Under the pieces are notes generated by a model that saw only the letters and a list, made by a program, of their open reading frames with translations, ran no database searches and was not told where the DNA came from. The position numbers were made by a program, and so were the translations under genes. Shown here in pieces: positions 36,241-45,485 of a stretch of 64,000 bases of DNA (position 1 is the stretch's first letter; every line of letters begins with the position of its first letter). This DNA comes from Micromonospora purpureochromogenes. Lineage in GTDB: Bacteria; Actinomycetota; Actinomycetes; Mycobacteriales; Micromonosporaceae. The DNA lies in assembly GCF_900091515.1 (NCBI RefSeq), contig NZ_LT607410.1:3410001-3474000 (forward strand), read 5' to 3'.

Positions 36241-36761
36241 TTGCGCACCTCCGCGGCCAGCTCGTCGAGGCGGGCGGCGGTGAGCTCCAGCCAGCGCAGG
36301 TCCGCCTCCAGGTGGAACAGGGCGTGGTCGCAGATCAGCTGCTCGGCGAGGTCGCCGTCGCGCTTGCGGCGGGTGAGCTCCCGCATCAGCCGCAGGTGCT
36401 CGGCGCGCTGCACGTCGAGCAGGTCGGCGGCGCCGCGGTCGGTCAGCAGCGCCAGCACCACCTTGGTGTAGAGGGTGCTCTGCAGGTAGGGCTCGGGCTT
36501 CTCCGGCGTGGCCAGCCAACGCTGGACGTCGGTGACACCGGCCTCGGTGATCGCGTACCGCTTGCGATCGGGACCCTCGCCGGGCTCGACCGCCTCCACC
36601 TGGACCAGGCCGCTGCGCAGCAGCCGGGACAGGGTCGCGTAGACCTGGCCGTAGGCCAGCGGGCGGGCGTGGCCGAAGCGCTCGTCGTAGCGGCGTTTGA
36701 TGTCGTAGCCGTGCCGGGGAGTCTGCTCCAGCAGGCCGAGGAAGGTCTGACCGATGGACAT
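36237..36761 (-). CDS. PadR-family transcriptional regulator
   Basis: A 174-residue protein. MSIGQTFLGLLEQTPRHGYDIKRRYDERFGHARPLAYGQVYATLSRLLRSGLV is the PadR winged helix (read in consecutive short blocks), and the C-terminal half is the helical dimerisation domain. ATG 36761 is chosen as the conserved family start; an upstream in-frame start at 36779 lies inside the operator. It is the first gene of the ABC exporter operon and probably represses it. Confidence 0.92.
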   Translation of the reverse strand: MSIGQTFLGLLEQTPRHGYDIKRRYDERFGHARPLAYGQVYATLSRLLRSGLVQVEAVEPGEGPDRKRYAITEAGVTDVQRWLATPEKPEPYLQSTLYTKVVLALLTDRGAADLLDVQRAEHLRLMRELTRRKRDGDLAEQLICDHALFHLEADLRWLELTAARLDELAAEVRK

Positions 36762-36772
36762 GCCGGCGACTA

Positions 36773-36800
36773 TACACACCGAGTATACGCGCGGTGTGTA
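36773..36800. promoter_or_regulatory. Probable PadR operator
   Basis: TACACACCG (36773-36781) and CGGTGTGTA (36792-36800) are perfect 9-bp inverted arms, with GTATAC in the centre. The element lies 12 bases upstream of the padR start, where it would overlap the promoter. Confidence 0.65.
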
Positions 36801-37058
36801 CGCGGGGTCGCCACTCCGTCGGCGGTGGCGTCACCGCAGGTGGCCGCGCCTTTCCTGGCGCGGAGACGGGCGGGCCCGGTCGACGGGCCGGGATTGTGAC
36901 ACCGTTCGGCCGGTTGACCGGGAGATTGATACATGTCAGTGTTTCATTCCCCGGCGTGACCGCCGCGACCTCACCCCCGGGCCGCGAGATCCCGTCCACC
37001 CCGACCTGACCCCCGCCAGGGATCCGGCCACGCCCGTCGACCCCCACGAGGAGTTCGC

Positions 37059-38792
37059 ATGAGACGTGCCACGCCGACGAAGGGCCTCGCCCTCGCCGTG
37101 TTCGCCGCCGTGACGATGACGCTGGCCGCGCAACCGGCCACCGCGACCCCGCCGGCCGCCGCCCCGCTCGCCGCCCTCGCGGCGCCGGACATCTCGGTGA
37201 CCAACATCCAGGCCCACCTGACCCAGCTCAACAGCATCGCCACCAGCAACGGCGGCACCCGGCGGGCCGGCTCGGCCGGCTACACCGCGTCGGTCAACTA
37301 CCTCAAGACCCGGCTCCAGGCCGCCGGCTACACGGTCAGCGAGCAGTACTGCTCCTCCTGCACGTACCCGTCGAACAACCTGATCGCCGAGTGGCCGCAG
37401 GGCCCCATCGACCAGGTCGTCATGTTCGGCGCGCACCTGGACAGCGTCTCCGCCGGCCCGGGCATCAACGACAACGGCTCCGGCTCGGCCACTCTGCTGG
37501 AGAACGCGCTGGTGCTGGCCCAGCAGAACCCGTCGATGACCAAGCGGGTCCGCTTCGCCTGGTGGACCGACGAGGAGCAGGGCCTCAACGGCTCGGAGTT
37601 CTACGTCAACTCGCTCAACGCCACCCAGCGCGGCTACATCAAGGGCTACTACAACTTCGACATGGTCGGCTCGCCCAACGGCGGCTACTTCATCAACCGG
37701 CTCACCTCCACCACCGCCGCGCCGCTCAAGGCGTACTGGGACTCGCTGGGCCTGCAGCCGGAGGAGAACGTCGAGGGACAGGGCCGCTCCGACGACTACT
37801 CGTTCCAGCAGGGCGGCATCCCCACCTCCGGGTACGCCGCCGGCGCCAGCGCCCGCAAGACCAGCGCCCAGGCGACCAAGTGGGGCGGCACCGCCAACGC
37901 CGCGTACGACCCCTGCTACCACCGCTCCTGCGACACCGCCAGCAACATCAGCGCGACCGTGCTCAACCGCAGCGCCGACGGCGTCGCGTACGCCATCTGG
38001 CAGCTCGCGGTCGGCACCGGCACCCCGACGAACAACTTCTCGGTGTCGGTGAGCCCGACCTCCGGCAGCGTGGCCCGGGGCGCGTCCACCACCGCCACCG
38101 TCAGCACCGTCACCACCAGCGGCAGCCCGCAGCCGGTGGCGCTCTCCGCCACCGGCGCGCCCAGCGGCGTGACCGTGTCGTTCAGCCCCTCGTCGGTCAC
38201 CTCCGGCGGCTCCGCCACGATGACCGTCAGCGCCTCGTCGACCGCCACCACCGGCACCTTCACCATCACGGTCACCGGCACCGGGTCGGTCACCCGCACC
38301 GCCACCTACAGCCTCACCGTGACCGGCACCGGCGGCTGCACCGGTGGCCAGGTGATCGGCAACGGTGGCTTCGAGTCCGGCACCACCCCGTGGACCGCCA
38401 CCTCGGGCGTGATCACCAACTCGGCCAGCCAGCCGGCCCGCACCGGGTCGTACAAGGCGTGGCTCGACGGCTACGGCAGCACCCACACCGACACGCTGTC
38501 GCAGTCGGTGACCGTGCCGGCCGGGTGCTCGACGTACACCCTCGCCTTCTACCTGCATATCGACACCGCCGAAACCACCACCGGCACCGCGTACGACAGG
38601 CTGACCGTGCAGGTGGGCACCGCCACCCTGGCGACGTACTCCAACCTCAACGCCGCCAGCGGCTACGTGCTGCGCTCGTTCAACGTGGACGCGTACGCCG
38701 GCCAGACCGTCACCCTCAAGTTCACCGGAACCGAGGACTCGTCGCTGCAGACCAGCTTCGTCATCGACGACGTGACCCTGCAGGCGAGCTGA
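37059..38792 (+). CDS. Secreted M28 aminopeptidase (Streptomyces griseus aminopeptidase-like) with C-terminal accessory domain
   Basis: A 577-residue exported protein: signal peptide (1-30), M28 domain at about 45-325 with di-zinc ligands recognised in [23 protein letters not shown] (catalytic Glu), NFDMVG and CYHRSCDT; a Ser/Thr-rich Ig-like linker (about 327-425); and a C-terminal beta-sandwich (about 430-577, [13 protein letters not shown]). That last domain is repeated at the C-terminus of the M4 protease at 57911, including TLSQSV and [10 protein letters not shown]. It releases N-terminal residues from extracellular peptides. Confidence 0.93.
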   Translation: MRRATPTKGLALAVFAAVTMTLAAQPATATPPAAAPLAALAAPDISVTNIQAHLTQLNSIATSNGGTRRAGSAGYTASVNYLKTRLQAAGYTVSEQYCSSCTYPSNNLIAEWPQGPIDQVVMFGAHLDSVSAGPGINDNGSGSATLLENALVLAQQNPSMTKRVRFAWWTDEEQGLNGSEFYVNSLNATQRGYIKGYYNFDMVGSPNGGYFINRLTSTTAAPLKAYWDSLGLQPEENVEGQGRSDDYSFQQGGIPTSGYAAGASARKTSAQATKWGGTANAAYDPCYHRSCDTASNISATVLNRSADGVAYAIWQLAVGTGTPTNNFSVSVSPTSGSVARGASTTATVSTVTTSGSPQPVALSATGAPSGVTVSFSPSSVTSGGSATMTVSASSTATTGTFTITVTGTGSVTRTATYSLTVTGTGGCTGGQVIGNGGFESGTTPWTATSGVITNSASQPARTGSYKAWLDGYGSTHTDTLSQSVTVPAGCSTYTLAFYLHIDTAETTTGTAYDRLTVQVGTATLATYSNLNAASGYVLRSFNVDAYAGQTVTLKFTGTEDSSLQTSFVIDDVTLQAS

Positions 38793-38798
38793 CCGACC

Positions 38799-38832
38799 GG
38801 GGGCGGGGCGGGCCGCCGCCCGCCCCGCCCCC
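38799..38832. terminator. Terminator hairpin after the M28 gene
   Basis: Arms GGGGGCGGGGCGGGC and GCCCGCCCCGCCCCC give a perfect 15-bp stem with a four-base loop, seven bases past the stop codon. Confidence 0.7.
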
Positions 38833-38905
38833 CACGGCACGTGCCCGAACGACCGGCCGGAGCGTCACGACGATAAATGTCGTACCCCCGGCTGAGCATG
38901 ACGGC

Positions 38906-39319
38906 ATGGCTGCCCCCGCGCTGACCCACCACAGTGGTCGACCCCGTTCCCTGCCGCTGCGCGAGCTGCGCACCCGGCTGACCCAGCTGATCGCCATGGC
39001 CGAGCTGACCGACACCGTCACCCTGGTCACCCGCGACGGCGACCCCCGCCCGGTCGCCGCGATCGTGCCCGCCGCCGCGGCCCGCACCGCCGCCCAGGCC
39101 CGGGCCGACGGTGAGCGCCTCGCCGCCGTCACCGCCGGCTGGGCCCGCCGCCTGGAGGAGGCGCACCGCCAGGGCGCCCGCCGGCACGCCGCCGAGCTGC
39201 GCGCGGTCACCGCCGCCCTCGCCGAGCTCTGGGCCGAGCTGGACCAGCGCGTCCCACCAGGCACCGACCGCGCCCTCGACCGGCTGCGCGCCGTCCACGC
39301 CGACCTGCTCCGCGACTGA
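38906..39319 (+). CDS. Small helical protein with Phd/YefM-like N-terminus
   Basis: A 137-residue protein. Residues 15-55 (LPLRELRTRLTQLIAMAE, then TVTLVTRDGDPRPVAAIVP) resemble the Phd/YefM antitoxin fold: a DNA-binding start followed by a strand pair ending in VAAIVP. The rest is a long charged Ala/Arg/Glu helix, probably coiled coil. No toxin ORF is adjacent, so it may be an orphan antitoxin-like regulator. ATG 38906 is the plausible start; the promoter is unclear. Confidence 0.6.
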   Translation: MAAPALTHHSGRPRSLPLRELRTRLTQLIAMAELTDTVTLVTRDGDPRPVAAIVPAAAARTAAQARADGERLAAVTAGWARRLEEAHRQGARRHAAELRAVTAALAELWAELDQRVPPGTDRALDRLRAVHADLLRD

Positions 39320-39338
39320 CCGGCCCCCGCCGGGCCGG
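39320..39338. terminator. Convergent hairpin
   Basis: CCGGCCC and GGGCCGG form a 7-bp stem directly after the stop codon of the Phd-like gene, before the convergent sensor gene. Confidence 0.5.
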
Positions 39339-39347
39339 CCGCCGCCG

Positions 39348-40304
39348 TCAGGGCGTGACGTGCGGGTTGCCGGCGGTCAGGCGCAGCGTGAAGGCGTCCG
39401 CGCCGCGGTGCATCACGACGTAATTGCACGACTGATGGGTGATCCACAGCCCGAGCCCGCCCGGCGCCGCGCCCCCCGCGGGCAGCAGACCGGCGTACGG
39501 GTCGCTCGGCCCGGCACCGCGGTCGTCGACGCTCACCACGATCCGGTCCTCGCCCACCCAGAGCCGGAACCGCACCGGTGGCCGCCCGTGTCGCAGCGCG
39601 TTGGTCACCACCTCGCTCACCGCCACGGCCAGGTCGTCGACGTCGTCGACCTTCAGCCGGCCGCGACCGGCCTCGTGCACCGCCTCGCGGGCCCGCGCCG
39701 GTGTCGGGTCGTGCAGCTCGACGGCCGGAGCGCCCGCCTGCAACGGGTCGGGCACGATCGGCCGGTTCTCCCGCAGGTACGCCTCCGGCGGGGTGTAGCC
39801 CTCGTTCGGCACGTGCCGCCCGTCGGGCATGGCCGTGCGCGGGTGGGTGCGGACCACGTCCGCCAGCATCGCGGGCGGGGTGGTGCGGGTGTCGTACACG
39901 CACATGCCCCACAGCGGGAAGTCGTCGTACGCGTGGTTGATCGCCGACTCGTAGCGGGCCCACCAGTCCCAGGTCGGGCCGAACGCGGGCAGCTCGCCGA
40001 TGATGCGGATCTGCCCCGCTCCCGCGGCGACGTGGTCGGCCAGCAGTTGGCGGTACGACCTGATCGCCGCGGTCGGTCGCCCGTACACGTCGCCGCCATC
40101 GAGGTACGACACCCCGGAGTCCGGGCCGAGCGCCGCGCGTACCAGCGCGGTGGTGCGCTCACCGAGGGCGACCAGTGTCGGCTCACCGGCGGCGACCCCG
40201 CCGGTGAGGAAGGGCACCACGACGGCGAGCAGATCCTCGTCCGAGCCGTAGCAGAGAGCCTCGTGGAAGTAGCCGCGGTGCCGGGCGGCCGCGCCGGTCC
40301 TCAT
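39348..40304 (-). CDS. MEDS-domain sensor fused to an anti-sigma-type HATPase kinase
   Basis: A 318-residue soluble protein. The N-terminal MEDS domain (about 10-165: FHEALCYGSDEDLLAVVVPF, YDDFPLWGMCVYD) is thought to bind small hydrocarbon-type ligands. The C-terminal domain (about 190-310) is a serine-kinase-type HATPase: VSEVVTNALRHG (N-box), VDDRGAGPSD and GGLGLWI. It should phosphorylate a STAS-domain anti-anti-sigma factor. Its start overlaps the stop of the MEDS-STAS gene, the obvious partner. Confidence 0.9.
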   Translation of the reverse strand: MRTGAAARHRGYFHEALCYGSDEDLLAVVVPFLTGGVAAGEPTLVALGERTTALVRAALGPDSGVSYLDGGDVYGRPTAAIRSYRQLLADHVAAGAGQIRIIGELPAFGPTWDWWARYESAINHAYDDFPLWGMCVYDTRTTPPAMLADVVRTHPRTAMPDGRHVPNEGYTPPEAYLRENRPIVPDPLQAGAPAVELHDPTPARAREAVHEAGRGRLKVDDVDDLAVAVSEVVTNALRHGRPPVRFRLWVGEDRIVVSVDDRGAGPSDPYAGLLPAGGAAPGGLGLWITHQSCNYVVMHRGADAFTLRLTAGNPHVTP

Positions 40305-41128
40305 CGCGCCGCCACCGCGACCCGGACGCGGGACAGCCCCAGCAGCTCGACCAGCCGGGCGGCGGAGGTCAGCGGGGTGTGCAGGACCACGGTGCCGCCG
40401 CGGCGGGCGGCGTGCCGGTGCAGGTGGATCAGGTTCCGGTGGTCGATGAAGCGCAGCTCGTCGGCGCGGACCACCAGCTCGCCGGTGGGGTCGTCGACGT
40501 GCGCCCGGGCGAGCGCGCTGTCGAAGACCTCGTGGTTGGAGGGGTCCAGCTCACCGGCGAGGACCAGCTCGTCGTGCCCGGCGTACAGGTGGAACAGGGT
40601 GGTCCCCGGGTCGGCCGCCGGGTGCAGGCAGGCCAGCTCCTCGATCGCCCGGCCGTCCAGCACCCGCCGATCGTATCCGCAGGCGGCGGACATCGGCCGG
40701 ACCCGCATGAAGCGGTCGACCAGGTGTTCGTAGCGGGTGAAGGCGGCGCGCTGCTCCGCGGTGACCACGAGCGTCGTCGCGTCGGCGGCCACCCGCAGGC
40801 CGGCATGACCGTCGGCCAGGGCCGCGTCGGTCAACGCGGCGTAGGTGGCGACCTGGGCGGCCGGGTCGACGACATGCCGCTCGCCGTAGGTGTCGCGCAC
40901 CGACACCACCTCCGCCGCCCCACCGCGCAGCGCCTCGCGCAGGCGCGGGACGCCCTGCCACCGGGCCACGGCGACGTCCCCCGGCTCGGCGGTGACGTAG
41001 CGGACCCGTTCGCCGGCGTCGAGGCCGGCGAGGAGGAACCGCTGCGCCCGGGCGTCGAAGACCGTCGTGTCGTCGAAGGTCCAGCAGACGTGTCCGGGCG
41101 GCACGGAACGCACTGATTCGCTGGTCAA
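40301..41128 (-). CDS. MEDS-domain sensor fused to a STAS (anti-anti-sigma-like) domain
   Basis: About 275 residues. The MEDS domain (GHVCWTFDD, RVRYVTAEPGDVAVARW, FTRYEHLVDRFM, ACGYDRR) is followed by a STAS domain (LAGELDPSNHEVFDSAL, LRFIDHRNLIHLHRHA). The usual phosphorylated Ser in the STAS loop is replaced in FIDHRNL, so switching may not use phosphorylation there. The start is uncertain: TTG 41128 follows GGCGGAGAG; an ATG at 41179 would add 17 residues. It is coupled to the MEDS-kinase gene. Confidence 0.82.
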   Translation of the reverse strand: MTSESVRSVPPGHVCWTFDDTTVFDARAQRFLLAGLDAGERVRYVTAEPGDVAVARWQGVPRLREALRGGAAEVVSVRDTYGERHVVDPAAQVATYAALTDAALADGHAGLRVAADATTLVVTAEQRAAFTRYEHLVDRFMRVRPMSAACGYDRRVLDGRAIEELACLHPAADPGTTLFHLYAGHDELVLAGELDPSNHEVFDSALARAHVDDPTGELVVRADELRFIDHRNLIHLHRHAARRGGTVVLHTPLTSAARLVELLGLSRVRVAVAAR

Positions 41129-41234
41129 GCTCTCCGCCTCATGTCCGGAGTCTAAGCCGCAGCGGCGGGCCGGGCGCATCGCGGCCGCCGCGCGTGGGTC
41201 CCCACGCCCGGGCGACGCCGTCTACCGTGACCCG

Positions 41235-42134
41235 ATGCCGATCACCCGACGCCGCGCGCTCACCTGGCTCGGCGCCGCATTCGGCGCCGCCGCGACCTGC
41301 GCCGGCGGAGCGGTCCTGGTCGACGCGGCGGTGCTGCCCGGCAGGTCCGTGCTGAACCAGGTCCTCGGCCGGTGCGCGGCCGACGACCCGGCGCAGGAGC
41401 TGCGGGCCACGCCGGGGCCGTCCGTGAGCGGCACCTTCCGCTCGCCGGCGCGCCGCCGGGAGGTCGCCTTCGCGTTGTCCTACCCGCCGGGGTACGCGCC
41501 GGGCGCGCGGTTGCCGGTCTGCCTCGCCCTGCACGGGTACGCCAGCGACGCCGCGGCCGCGGTGCGCAACGGCGACTATCCCGCGTTCATCGCCGGGGCG
41601 GTCCGGGCCGGCGCCGCCCCGTTCGTGCTGGCCGCCGTGGACGGCGGTGACGGGTACTGGCACCCACACCCGGACGACGACCCGTTGACGATGCTGACCG
41701 GGGAGTTTCTGCCCCTGCTGGCGACCCGTGGGCTGCACACCGACCGGGTGGCGGTGGCTGGCTGGTCGATGGGCGGCTACGGCGCGCTGCTCTGCGCGCT
41801 GACCCGCCCCGAGCTGTTCCGGGCCGTCGTCGCCACCTCCCCGGCGATCTTCCACTCCTACGCCGACGCCCGGACGGTCAACCCCGGGGCGTACGACTCG
41901 GCGGGGGAGTGGGACCGTTACGACGTCCTGGCCCGGGCGCGGGAGTTCGCCGGGCTGCCGCTGCGGGTGGCGATCGGCGCGGCCGACCCGTTCACCCCGG
42001 CGGTGCGCGCCTGGCGGGACCGGCTGCCCGACCCGGAGCTGGTACGGATCTCCACGGGCTGTCACGACGGCCGGTTCTGGACGTCCGTCGCGCCGGAGCA
42101 GGTCCGCGCGATCAGCGCCGCGCTGGCCGACTGA
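41235..42134 (+). CDS. Tat-exported alpha/beta-hydrolase esterase (antigen 85-like fold)
   Basis: A 299-residue protein. MPITRRRALTWLGAAFG is a twin-arginine-type signal. The domain has LALHGYASDA, nucleophile GWSMGGYGALL, acid region IGAADPFTP and catalytic His in STGCHDGRFW. Fold and order match esterase-family (antigen 85 / esterase D-like) hydrolases. Substrate unknown. TACCGT six bases before the ATG suggests a leaderless start. It is divergent from the MEDS pair. Confidence 0.87.
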   Translation: MPITRRRALTWLGAAFGAAATCAGGAVLVDAAVLPGRSVLNQVLGRCAADDPAQELRATPGPSVSGTFRSPARRREVAFALSYPPGYAPGARLPVCLALHGYASDAAAAVRNGDYPAFIAGAVRAGAAPFVLAAVDGGDGYWHPHPDDDPLTMLTGEFLPLLATRGLHTDRVAVAGWSMGGYGALLCALTRPELFRAVVATSPAIFHSYADARTVNPGAYDSAGEWDRYDVLARAREFAGLPLRVAIGAADPFTPAVRAWRDRLPDPELVRISTGCHDGRFWTSVAPEQVRAISAALAD

Positions 42135-42192
42135 CCGCGCCCGTGCGGGCCCCCTGACCGCGTCCACGGCCCCCGCTGGCACGCCGGGGAGC

Positions 42193-43464
42193 TCAGCCGG
42201 GCGTGCCGGCCAGGTCGGCGGGCCGCTCGGCCACGGTCGCCGGCCGGCCCATCCGGCGCCACGGGCCGCCCAGCAGCGGGGTGAGCACGACCAGGACGTA
42301 GGCGGTGCCGATCGTGACCAGGGTGGCGGTGGGGCCGAACCGGTCGGTGGCCAGTCCGGCGCCGAGAGCGCCGAGCGGCATGGCGGCCCAGCAGCCGGCC
42401 CCCACCACCCCGTAGACCCGGGCCCGCATGTGCGTGGGTATCCGCTCCAGCTCGACCGCGCCGATCAGCGGGTTGATCGCACCCGCGGCGAGACCGGAGA
42501 CCGCGAAGATCGCGACCAGCACCGGCAGCGGCGGCGCGGCGGCCAGGGCCCAGAAGGTTGGCCCGCCGGCGACCGCGAAGGTGGTGACGAAGGTGGCGCG
42601 GCGGGGCAGCCGGTGGCCGACGGCGCTGAACAGCAGCGAGCCGACCAGCGCGCCGCCGCCCATCGCGCCGACCAGCACGCCGAACGCGGTGGCCCCGCCG
42701 AGCTCGCGGTCCGCCACCACCGGCAGCAGGACACTGCTCTTCGTCGCGTCGAAGCAGTTGGTGATCAGCACCAGCAGCACCATCGCGCGCAGCAGCGGCT
42801 CCCGGACCAGGAACCGCACCCCGGCGGCGAAGTTCCGCCAGTACCCGCCGGGCTCCTCCGGCGCCGGCTCGGCCGGGCGCATGGCGCGGGGCACCAGCAG
42901 CGCCACCACCAGCGCGGAGACGGCGAAGGTGGCGGCGTCCACGGCCAGCACCGGCAGCGCGCCGATGGCCGCGACCAGCAGCCCGGCCACGGGCGCGCCG
43001 AGCAGTCGGGCGCCGCGTTCGGTGGCCTCGAACCAGCCGATCGCCCGTTCGATCGGCACCCGGGCGGCGGTCGCCGCCTCGGGCAGCAGCGCGGACCGGG
43101 CGGTCTGCCCCGGCGTGTCGAGCAGCCCACTGGCGAAGACCAGCGCGAGCAGCGCCCAGAACGGCAGGCCGACGGTCGCGTCGAGCAGCGGGATGGCGGC
43201 GACCGTCGCGCAGGACACCAGGTCGGCCACGACGCTGGCCCGGCGGTAGCCGATCCGGTCGACCACCACGCCGCCGAGGGCGCCGCCGAGCACCACCGGC
43301 GCGGCGGCGAACGCCCCGGTCAGGCCGGTCGCCGCCGGTGAGCCGGTCTCGGCCAGCACGTAGAGCGGCAGGGCGATGTAGGTGAGCATGTTGCCGGTGA
43401 GCGAGACCGTGTGGCCGACGAGCAGGCCGAGCAGCGGGCCCCAGCGGCGGGGCTCGGCGGTCAC
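42193..43464 (-). CDS. MFS transporter (drug-efflux-like)
   Basis: A 423-residue protein with about 12 membrane segments. GGVVVDRIGYRRASVVADL is the MFS loop 2-3 motif, and the second half begins near MGGGALVGSLLFSAVGHRLPRR. It resembles the MFS_3 / enterobactin-exporter-like subgroup. GTG 43464 overlaps the stop of the ArsR-type regulator (GTGA), so regulator and pump form an operon. Confidence 0.9.
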   Translation of the reverse strand: MTAEPRRWGPLLGLLVGHTVSLTGNMLTYIALPLYVLAETGSPAATGLTGAFAAAPVVLGGALGGVVVDRIGYRRASVVADLVSCATVAAIPLLDATVGLPFWALLALVFASGLLDTPGQTARSALLPEAATAARVPIERAIGWFEATERGARLLGAPVAGLLVAAIGALPVLAVDAATFAVSALVVALLVPRAMRPAEPAPEEPGGYWRNFAAGVRFLVREPLLRAMVLLVLITNCFDATKSSVLLPVVADRELGGATAFGVLVGAMGGGALVGSLLFSAVGHRLPRRATFVTTFAVAGGPTFWALAAAPPLPVLVAIFAVSGLAAGAINPLIGAVELERIPTHMRARVYGVVGAGCWAAMPLGALGAGLATDRFGPTATLVTIGTAYVLVVLTPLLGGPWRRMGRPATVAERPADLAGTPG

Positions 43465-44036
43465 TGCGGCCCCCGGTAGGCCTGCCAGATCAGCGTGACG
43501 GTGCGGGCGCCGGGCCGGTCGGGGTCGCTGCGGGCGCGCCAGCGGGCGCCCAGTTCCGCCAGCTCGGCGCGCAACTCCAGCAGCTCGTCCGGGGTCAGGT
43601 GCATGATCTGGTCGCTGCTGGTGGTGCCCCGGACCCAGGCCGGGTCGAGGGTGGCCTCGCTGTCGAGGTAGGCCTGGAACCGCTCCACGTAGCGCTGGAA
43701 GGACGCCCGGCGCAGCAGGTCCGAGGCGAGCTTGCGCTCCGGGTCGTGCAGCACCTCGACCGGTTCCCAGTTGGTGCGGTCGTGCGCCGCCCGCCACCAC
43801 CGCTCCCGGCGGTTGCGGGCGTGCTCGGGGGCCTCCCGGATGAAGCCGTGCTCGGCGAGCCTGCCGAGGTGGTAGCTGACCGACCCGACGGCCTCGTCGA
43901 CGAGCTCGCTGAGCATGCCGACGCTCTGCGGGCCGCGTACCCGCAGCTCGCCGAGGAGCCGCAGGCGGGTGGGGTGGGCCAACGCGCGCATGGCGCGCGG
44001 GTCGGTCAGGTGCAGGATCGACTCGTCCTCGGACAT
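43461..44036 (-). CDS. ArsR-type winged-helix transcriptional regulator
   Basis: A 191-residue protein. The N-terminal HTH includes LTDPRAMRALAHPTRLRLLG and ELVDEAVGSVSYHLGRLAEHGFI; the C-terminal part carries the effector/dimer region found in longer ArsR-like regulators paired with MFS pumps. No metal-binding cysteines are present, so it is not a metal sensor. Operator-like repeats lie just upstream. Confidence 0.88.
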   Translation of the reverse strand: MSEDESILHLTDPRAMRALAHPTRLRLLGELRVRGPQSVGMLSELVDEAVGSVSYHLGRLAEHGFIREAPEHARNRRERWWRAAHDRTNWEPVEVLHDPERKLASDLLRRASFQRYVERFQAYLDSEATLDPAWVRGTTSSDQIMHLTPDELLELRAELAELGARWRARSDPDRPGARTVTLIWQAYRGPQ

Positions 44037-44051
44037 TCCGACAGGCTAGAC

Positions 44052-44081
44052 GTACAAGATGCGATGTACAAGAAGTCTTGT
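44052..44081. promoter_or_regulatory. Operator repeats upstream of the ArsR-MFS operon
   Basis: GTACAAGA occurs twice (44052-44059 and 44066-44073), and ACAAGA-AG-TCTTGT (44068-44081) is a perfect palindrome. They lie 16-45 bases before the regulator start, consistent with autoregulation. Confidence 0.6.
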
Positions 44082-44113
44082 GGAACGTCGCCGGGGTGGA
44101 ACCTGCGGGTGGC

Positions 44114-44596
44114 TCAGGCGGGGCGGCGGCCCTTGAGGCGGCGGCCCAGCTCGCGGGCGATCTCCCGGTTGGCGTCGCGTTCGGCGAGCGCCTGCCGCTT
44201 GTCGTACGACTTGCGGCCGCGGGCCAGGCCCAGCTCGACCTTGGCCCAGCCGTTGCTGAAGTACATCGACAGCGGCACCAGCGTCACGCCCCCGTCGCGG
44301 AGCTTCTCCAGGATCCGGGCGATCTCCACCCGGTGCAGCAGCAGCTTCCGGGTCCGGCGGGGCTGGTGGTTGGTCCAGGTGCCGTAGCCGTACTCGGCGA
44401 TGTGCAGGCCGTAGAGCATGATCTCGCCGTCGCGTTCCTGGGCGAAGGCGTCGACCAGGGACACCCGCCCCTCCCGCAGCGACTTCACCTCGGTGCCGGC
44501 CAGCACGATCCCCGCCTCGTACGTCTTCAGGACGGTGTAGTCGTGCCGGGCCTTCTTGTTGGAGGCGATGAGCTTGCGCTCCGTGTCCCTGGACAC
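44114..44596 (-). CDS. smpB: SsrA-binding protein SmpB
   Basis: A 160-residue protein that binds tmRNA and delivers it to stalled ribosomes for trans-translation. Diagnostic blocks: [64 protein letters not shown]. The basic C-terminal tail that mimics an mRNA is present ([13 protein letters not shown]). GTG 44596 is chosen because AGGAGG lies five bases upstream. ssrA itself is not in the window. Confidence 0.96.
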   Translation of the reverse strand: MSRDTERKLIASNKKARHDYTVLKTYEAGIVLAGTEVKSLREGRVSLVDAFAQERDGEIMLYGLHIAEYGYGTWTNHQPRRTRKLLLHRVEIARILEKLRDGGVTLVPLSMYFSNGWAKVELGLARGRKSYDKRQALAERDANREIARELGRRLKGRRPA

Positions 44597-44734
44597 GACG
44601 ACCTCCTGCGGGTGGGCTGCGGACCGGTGCAGAATACCCGCCGGCACCGCCCGGGTCGGCGCGGCGCGGGCGGGTACGGGCGGGCAATCCAGCCGTACCC
44701 TGCCTCCACCCGCCCGCCGGTAGGGTCGGCGGTC

Positions 44735-45406
44735 GTGACCGAACCGGACTTCCTCACCGCCACCCGCACCTCGTACGACACCATGGTCGCCGACTACACC
44801 GAGTTCATCCGCAACGAGCTGGCCGCCCGGCCGCTCGACCGGGCCATGCTGGCGGCCTTCGCCGAGCTGGTGCTGGCCGACGGGGGCGGGCCGGTCCTGG
44901 AGGTCGGCTGCGGACCCGGCCGGATCACCCGGCACCTGCACGACCTCGGTCTGGACGCCGCCGGCCTGGACCTGTCGCCGGGCATGCTCGCACAGGCCCG
45001 CCGGGACCACCCCGACCTGCGCTTCACCGAGGGGTCCATGCTGGAGCTCGACCTGGCCGACGGCGCGCTCGCCGGCCTGGTCGCCTGGTACTCGGTCATC
45101 CACCTGCCCGACGACCGGCTGCCGGACGCCTTCGCCGAGTTCCACCGGGTCCTCGCCCCCGGCGGGCACCTGCTGCTGGCCTTCCAGGTCGGCGACGAGC
45201 CGGTGCACCGCACGGACGCGTGGGGACGCCCGGTCTCGCTCACCTTCCACCGCCGCCGGCCCGAGCAGGTGGCGCGGCTGCTGCACGCCGCCGGGCTGGA
45301 CGTGCAGGCCCGGCTGTGCCGGGAGCCGCAGGAGTGGGACGGGCGGAGGGAATCCACTCCGCAGGCGTGCCTGCTGGCCCGCCGCCCGGCTGACGACCGG
45401 CGGTGA
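44735..45406 (+). CDS. SAM-dependent class I methyltransferase
   Basis: A 223-residue protein. Motif I is [15 protein letters not shown], then [48 protein letters not shown]. This is the Methyltransf_25/11 type; the acceptor cannot be inferred. TAGGGT eight bases before the GTG suggests a leaderless transcript. It is divergent from smpB. Confidence 0.9.
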   Translation: MTEPDFLTATRTSYDTMVADYTEFIRNELAARPLDRAMLAAFAELVLADGGGPVLEVGCGPGRITRHLHDLGLDAAGLDLSPGMLAQARRDHPDLRFTEGSMLELDLADGALAGLVAWYSVIHLPDDRLPDAFAEFHRVLAPGGHLLLAFQVGDEPVHRTDAWGRPVSLTFHRRRPEQVARLLHAAGLDVQARLCREPQEWDGRRESTPQACLLARRPADDRR

Positions 45407-45485
45407 CCGGGCGACCACGGCGGCTCGTATCCTTCTCCCGCGGATCCTGTCCCGGGGACCGAAACGAGCCGATGAGGAGGTTGGT

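Noticed and set aside
38793..39319. Interpreting the long plus-strand frame 37391-39319 as one gene
   Set aside because: Its first three-quarters is an out-of-frame shadow of the M28 peptidase; only the part after ATG 38906 is independent.
44078..44734. N-terminal extension of the methyltransferase frame across smpB
   Set aside because: The extension is antisense to smpB; the GTG at 44735 has a -10 box and places the methyltransferase fold correctly.
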